A stretch of DNA of 64,000 nt from an uncultured Caproiciproducens sp. (GTDB lineage: Bacteria; Bacillota; Clostridia; Oscillospirales; Acutalibacteraceae): assembly GCF_963664915.1 (NCBI RefSeq), contig NZ_OY761810.1, forward strand, positions 1,130,661 through 1,194,660. The letters run 5' to 3'. The notes under the pieces were generated by a model. The model searched no databases, was not told the origin of the DNA, and saw only the letters and a list, made by a program, of their open reading frames with translations. Every line of letters starts with the position of its first letter. Positions within the stretch are counted from its first letter, which is position 1. Made by a program: the position numbers and the translations under genes. This document shows, piece by piece, positions 63,321-64,000 of this stretch.

Positions 63321-63354
63321 CCCCCTCACTTTTTCCTTTATAGAAGTGAGGGGG
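63321..63354 (+). terminator. Terminator after the sigma factor gene
   Basis: CCCCCTCACTT/AAGTGAGGGGG hairpin with ATTTTC tail. Confidence 0.88.
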
Positions 63355-63380
63355 ATTTTCTATCTCTCTCGTGTTCCTTG

Positions 63381-64000
63381 AAAAACACCGAGCCATACCG
63401 CACCATGTTGGACGGCCGGGTCAATCGATATTTTACAAAGCTGGATGTTACCGTGGGTGAAGTGAATCCTCAGCATCTTCAGGATTTCTATCAAACAATT
63501 TTTGATGAGGGGCATACTCCGAATACGGTCATTCACTATCACGCCGTGCTTCGCAAGGCACTGCAAAATGCTGTGAAAAAGGATATTATCGGTAGCAACC
63601 CCGCCGATAAAGTGGACAGACCTAAGAAGAATGTATATCAGGCACAGTTTTATTCCGCAGAAGAAATGATGACACTATTTGATGCGGTATCAAACGATCC
63701 CTTGGAAATTTGCGTAAAGTTGGCTGGCTACTATGGGCTACGGCGAAGCGAAGTCCTCGGTCTGAAATGGGATGCAATTAACCTCGAGCAAAAAACGATC
63801 TCCATCAGGCACAAGGTAATTGAGGACGAAGTGGACGGCAAGTTTATACCAGTCGGTGAAGATGTGCTGAAAACCAAATCCAGTTTCCGTACACTTCCTT
63901 TGCTGTCCTCTGTTGAAAAATTGCTGCTCGCAGAGAAAGAGAAACAGGAAATGTACCGCAGGCTATTCAAACGCTCTTACTGCCGAGAATATCTCGATTA
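63381..64000 (+). pseudogene. Second tyrosine integrase, 5'-truncated (3' end cut by window)
   Basis: The frame from about 63381 reads YRTMLDGRVNRYF, DFYQTIFDEGHTPNTVIHYH, KKNVYQAQFYSAEEMMTLFD and YYGLRRSEVLGLKWDA up to YCREYLD at the window end. It is highly similar to residues about 125-330 of the integrase at 38163. The N-terminal arm-binding part and a start are missing, the expected excisionase is absent, and the break follows the sigma gene directly. No stop occurs before the window end. The continuation should contain the catalytic HxxR and Tyr. Confidence 0.88.

Larger units (their letters stand above)
39549..64000. mobile_element. Decayed integrative conjugative element (second of two in tandem)
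   Basis: The region runs from the att core to a partial integrase at the window edge. It contains TadB/TadC-like, Sel1, TOPRIM primase, DUF3781, VirD4/TraG and sigma-factor genes typical of clostridial CTns, plus cargo (IetAS-like pair, two ABC loci). Many conjugation genes are fused or truncated, so transfer is probably lost. Confidence 0.6.

Noticed and set aside
1-64000. CRISPR arrays
   Set aside because: No regularly spaced repeats of 24-40 bases were seen; the only multi-copy signals are operators, arm-type sites and the two hairpin repeats.

Overview
The window looks like chromosome of a low-to-mid-GC anaerobic Firmicute of the Clostridia, probably near Ruminococcaceae/Oscillospirales. 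The signs are strong AGGAGG-type ribosome binding sites, an accCDA cluster with clostridial gene order, DhaKL/RbsABC and Opp-type importers, and a Tn916/CTn-type integrative element. The genus assignment is inference; no rRNA or other marker is present.

Positions 1-28964 are ordinary chromosome. They hold the end of a fatty-acid accC-accD-accA operon, a convergent MacB-like efflux operon (membrane fusion protein, ATPase, permease), and a paired DUF4130/radical-SAM DNA-metabolism operon. Next is a long sugar operon (DeoR regulator, DhaK-like and DhaL-like kinase subunits, PfkB kinase, class II aldolase, Rbs-type ABC importer). After it come a WYL regulator with a GyrI-like target, a divergent small XRE/61-residue gene pair around a near-ideal operator, a GNAT, and an Opp/Dpp peptide importer operon that ends in an unusual transglutaminase-like protein. 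A ROK regulator faces that operon. In the sugar operon both active-site histidines of DhaK are Asn. The gene set suggests ketose to ketose-1-phosphate to bisphosphate to trioses, fed by an ABC importer instead of a PTS.

Positions about 29100-39548 are a first accessory island. It has two VanZ-like genes, a collapsed copy of a BlaI/BlaR1-lipoprotein-ABC transporter locus (30057-32912), VanR/VanS with a D-Ala-D-Ala carboxypeptidase but no ligase, an ArdA remnant, a resolvase-like protein lacking the catalytic Ser, an excisionase and a tyrosine integrase. The island ends at a 58-bp copy of the 3' part of a tRNA-Ser(CGA) gene, which is the likely attachment site.

Positions about 39549-64000 are a second element of the same family. 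It ends, at the window edge, in a 5'-truncated integrase very similar to the first. The orientation of both integrases and of the tRNA fragment fits tandem accretion at one tRNA-Ser gene that would lie beyond position 64000. Its conjugation genes are wrecked: chimeric TadB/TadC-like genes, a relaxase Sel1 tail, a frameshifted TOPRIM primase and a truncated VirD4/TraG. Its cargo is mostly intact: an AAA-ATPase/subtilisin pair resembling the IetAS antiphage/plasmid-stability system, a two-component system facing a lantibiotic-immunity-type ABC transporter, and the intact version of the BlaI/BlaR1-controlled lipoprotein/ABC locus (54325-62441). That locus is bracketed by 142-144-bp direct repeats, each built of three hairpins, and its last gene fuses an ABC permease to an extracytoplasmic beta-propeller-like domain. 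BlaI-type operators (TAGAC-N4-GTCTA) before blaI and before the first lipoprotein gene tie the locus into one regulon. I consider this module and the DhaK-variant pathway the strongest candidates for undescribed biology.
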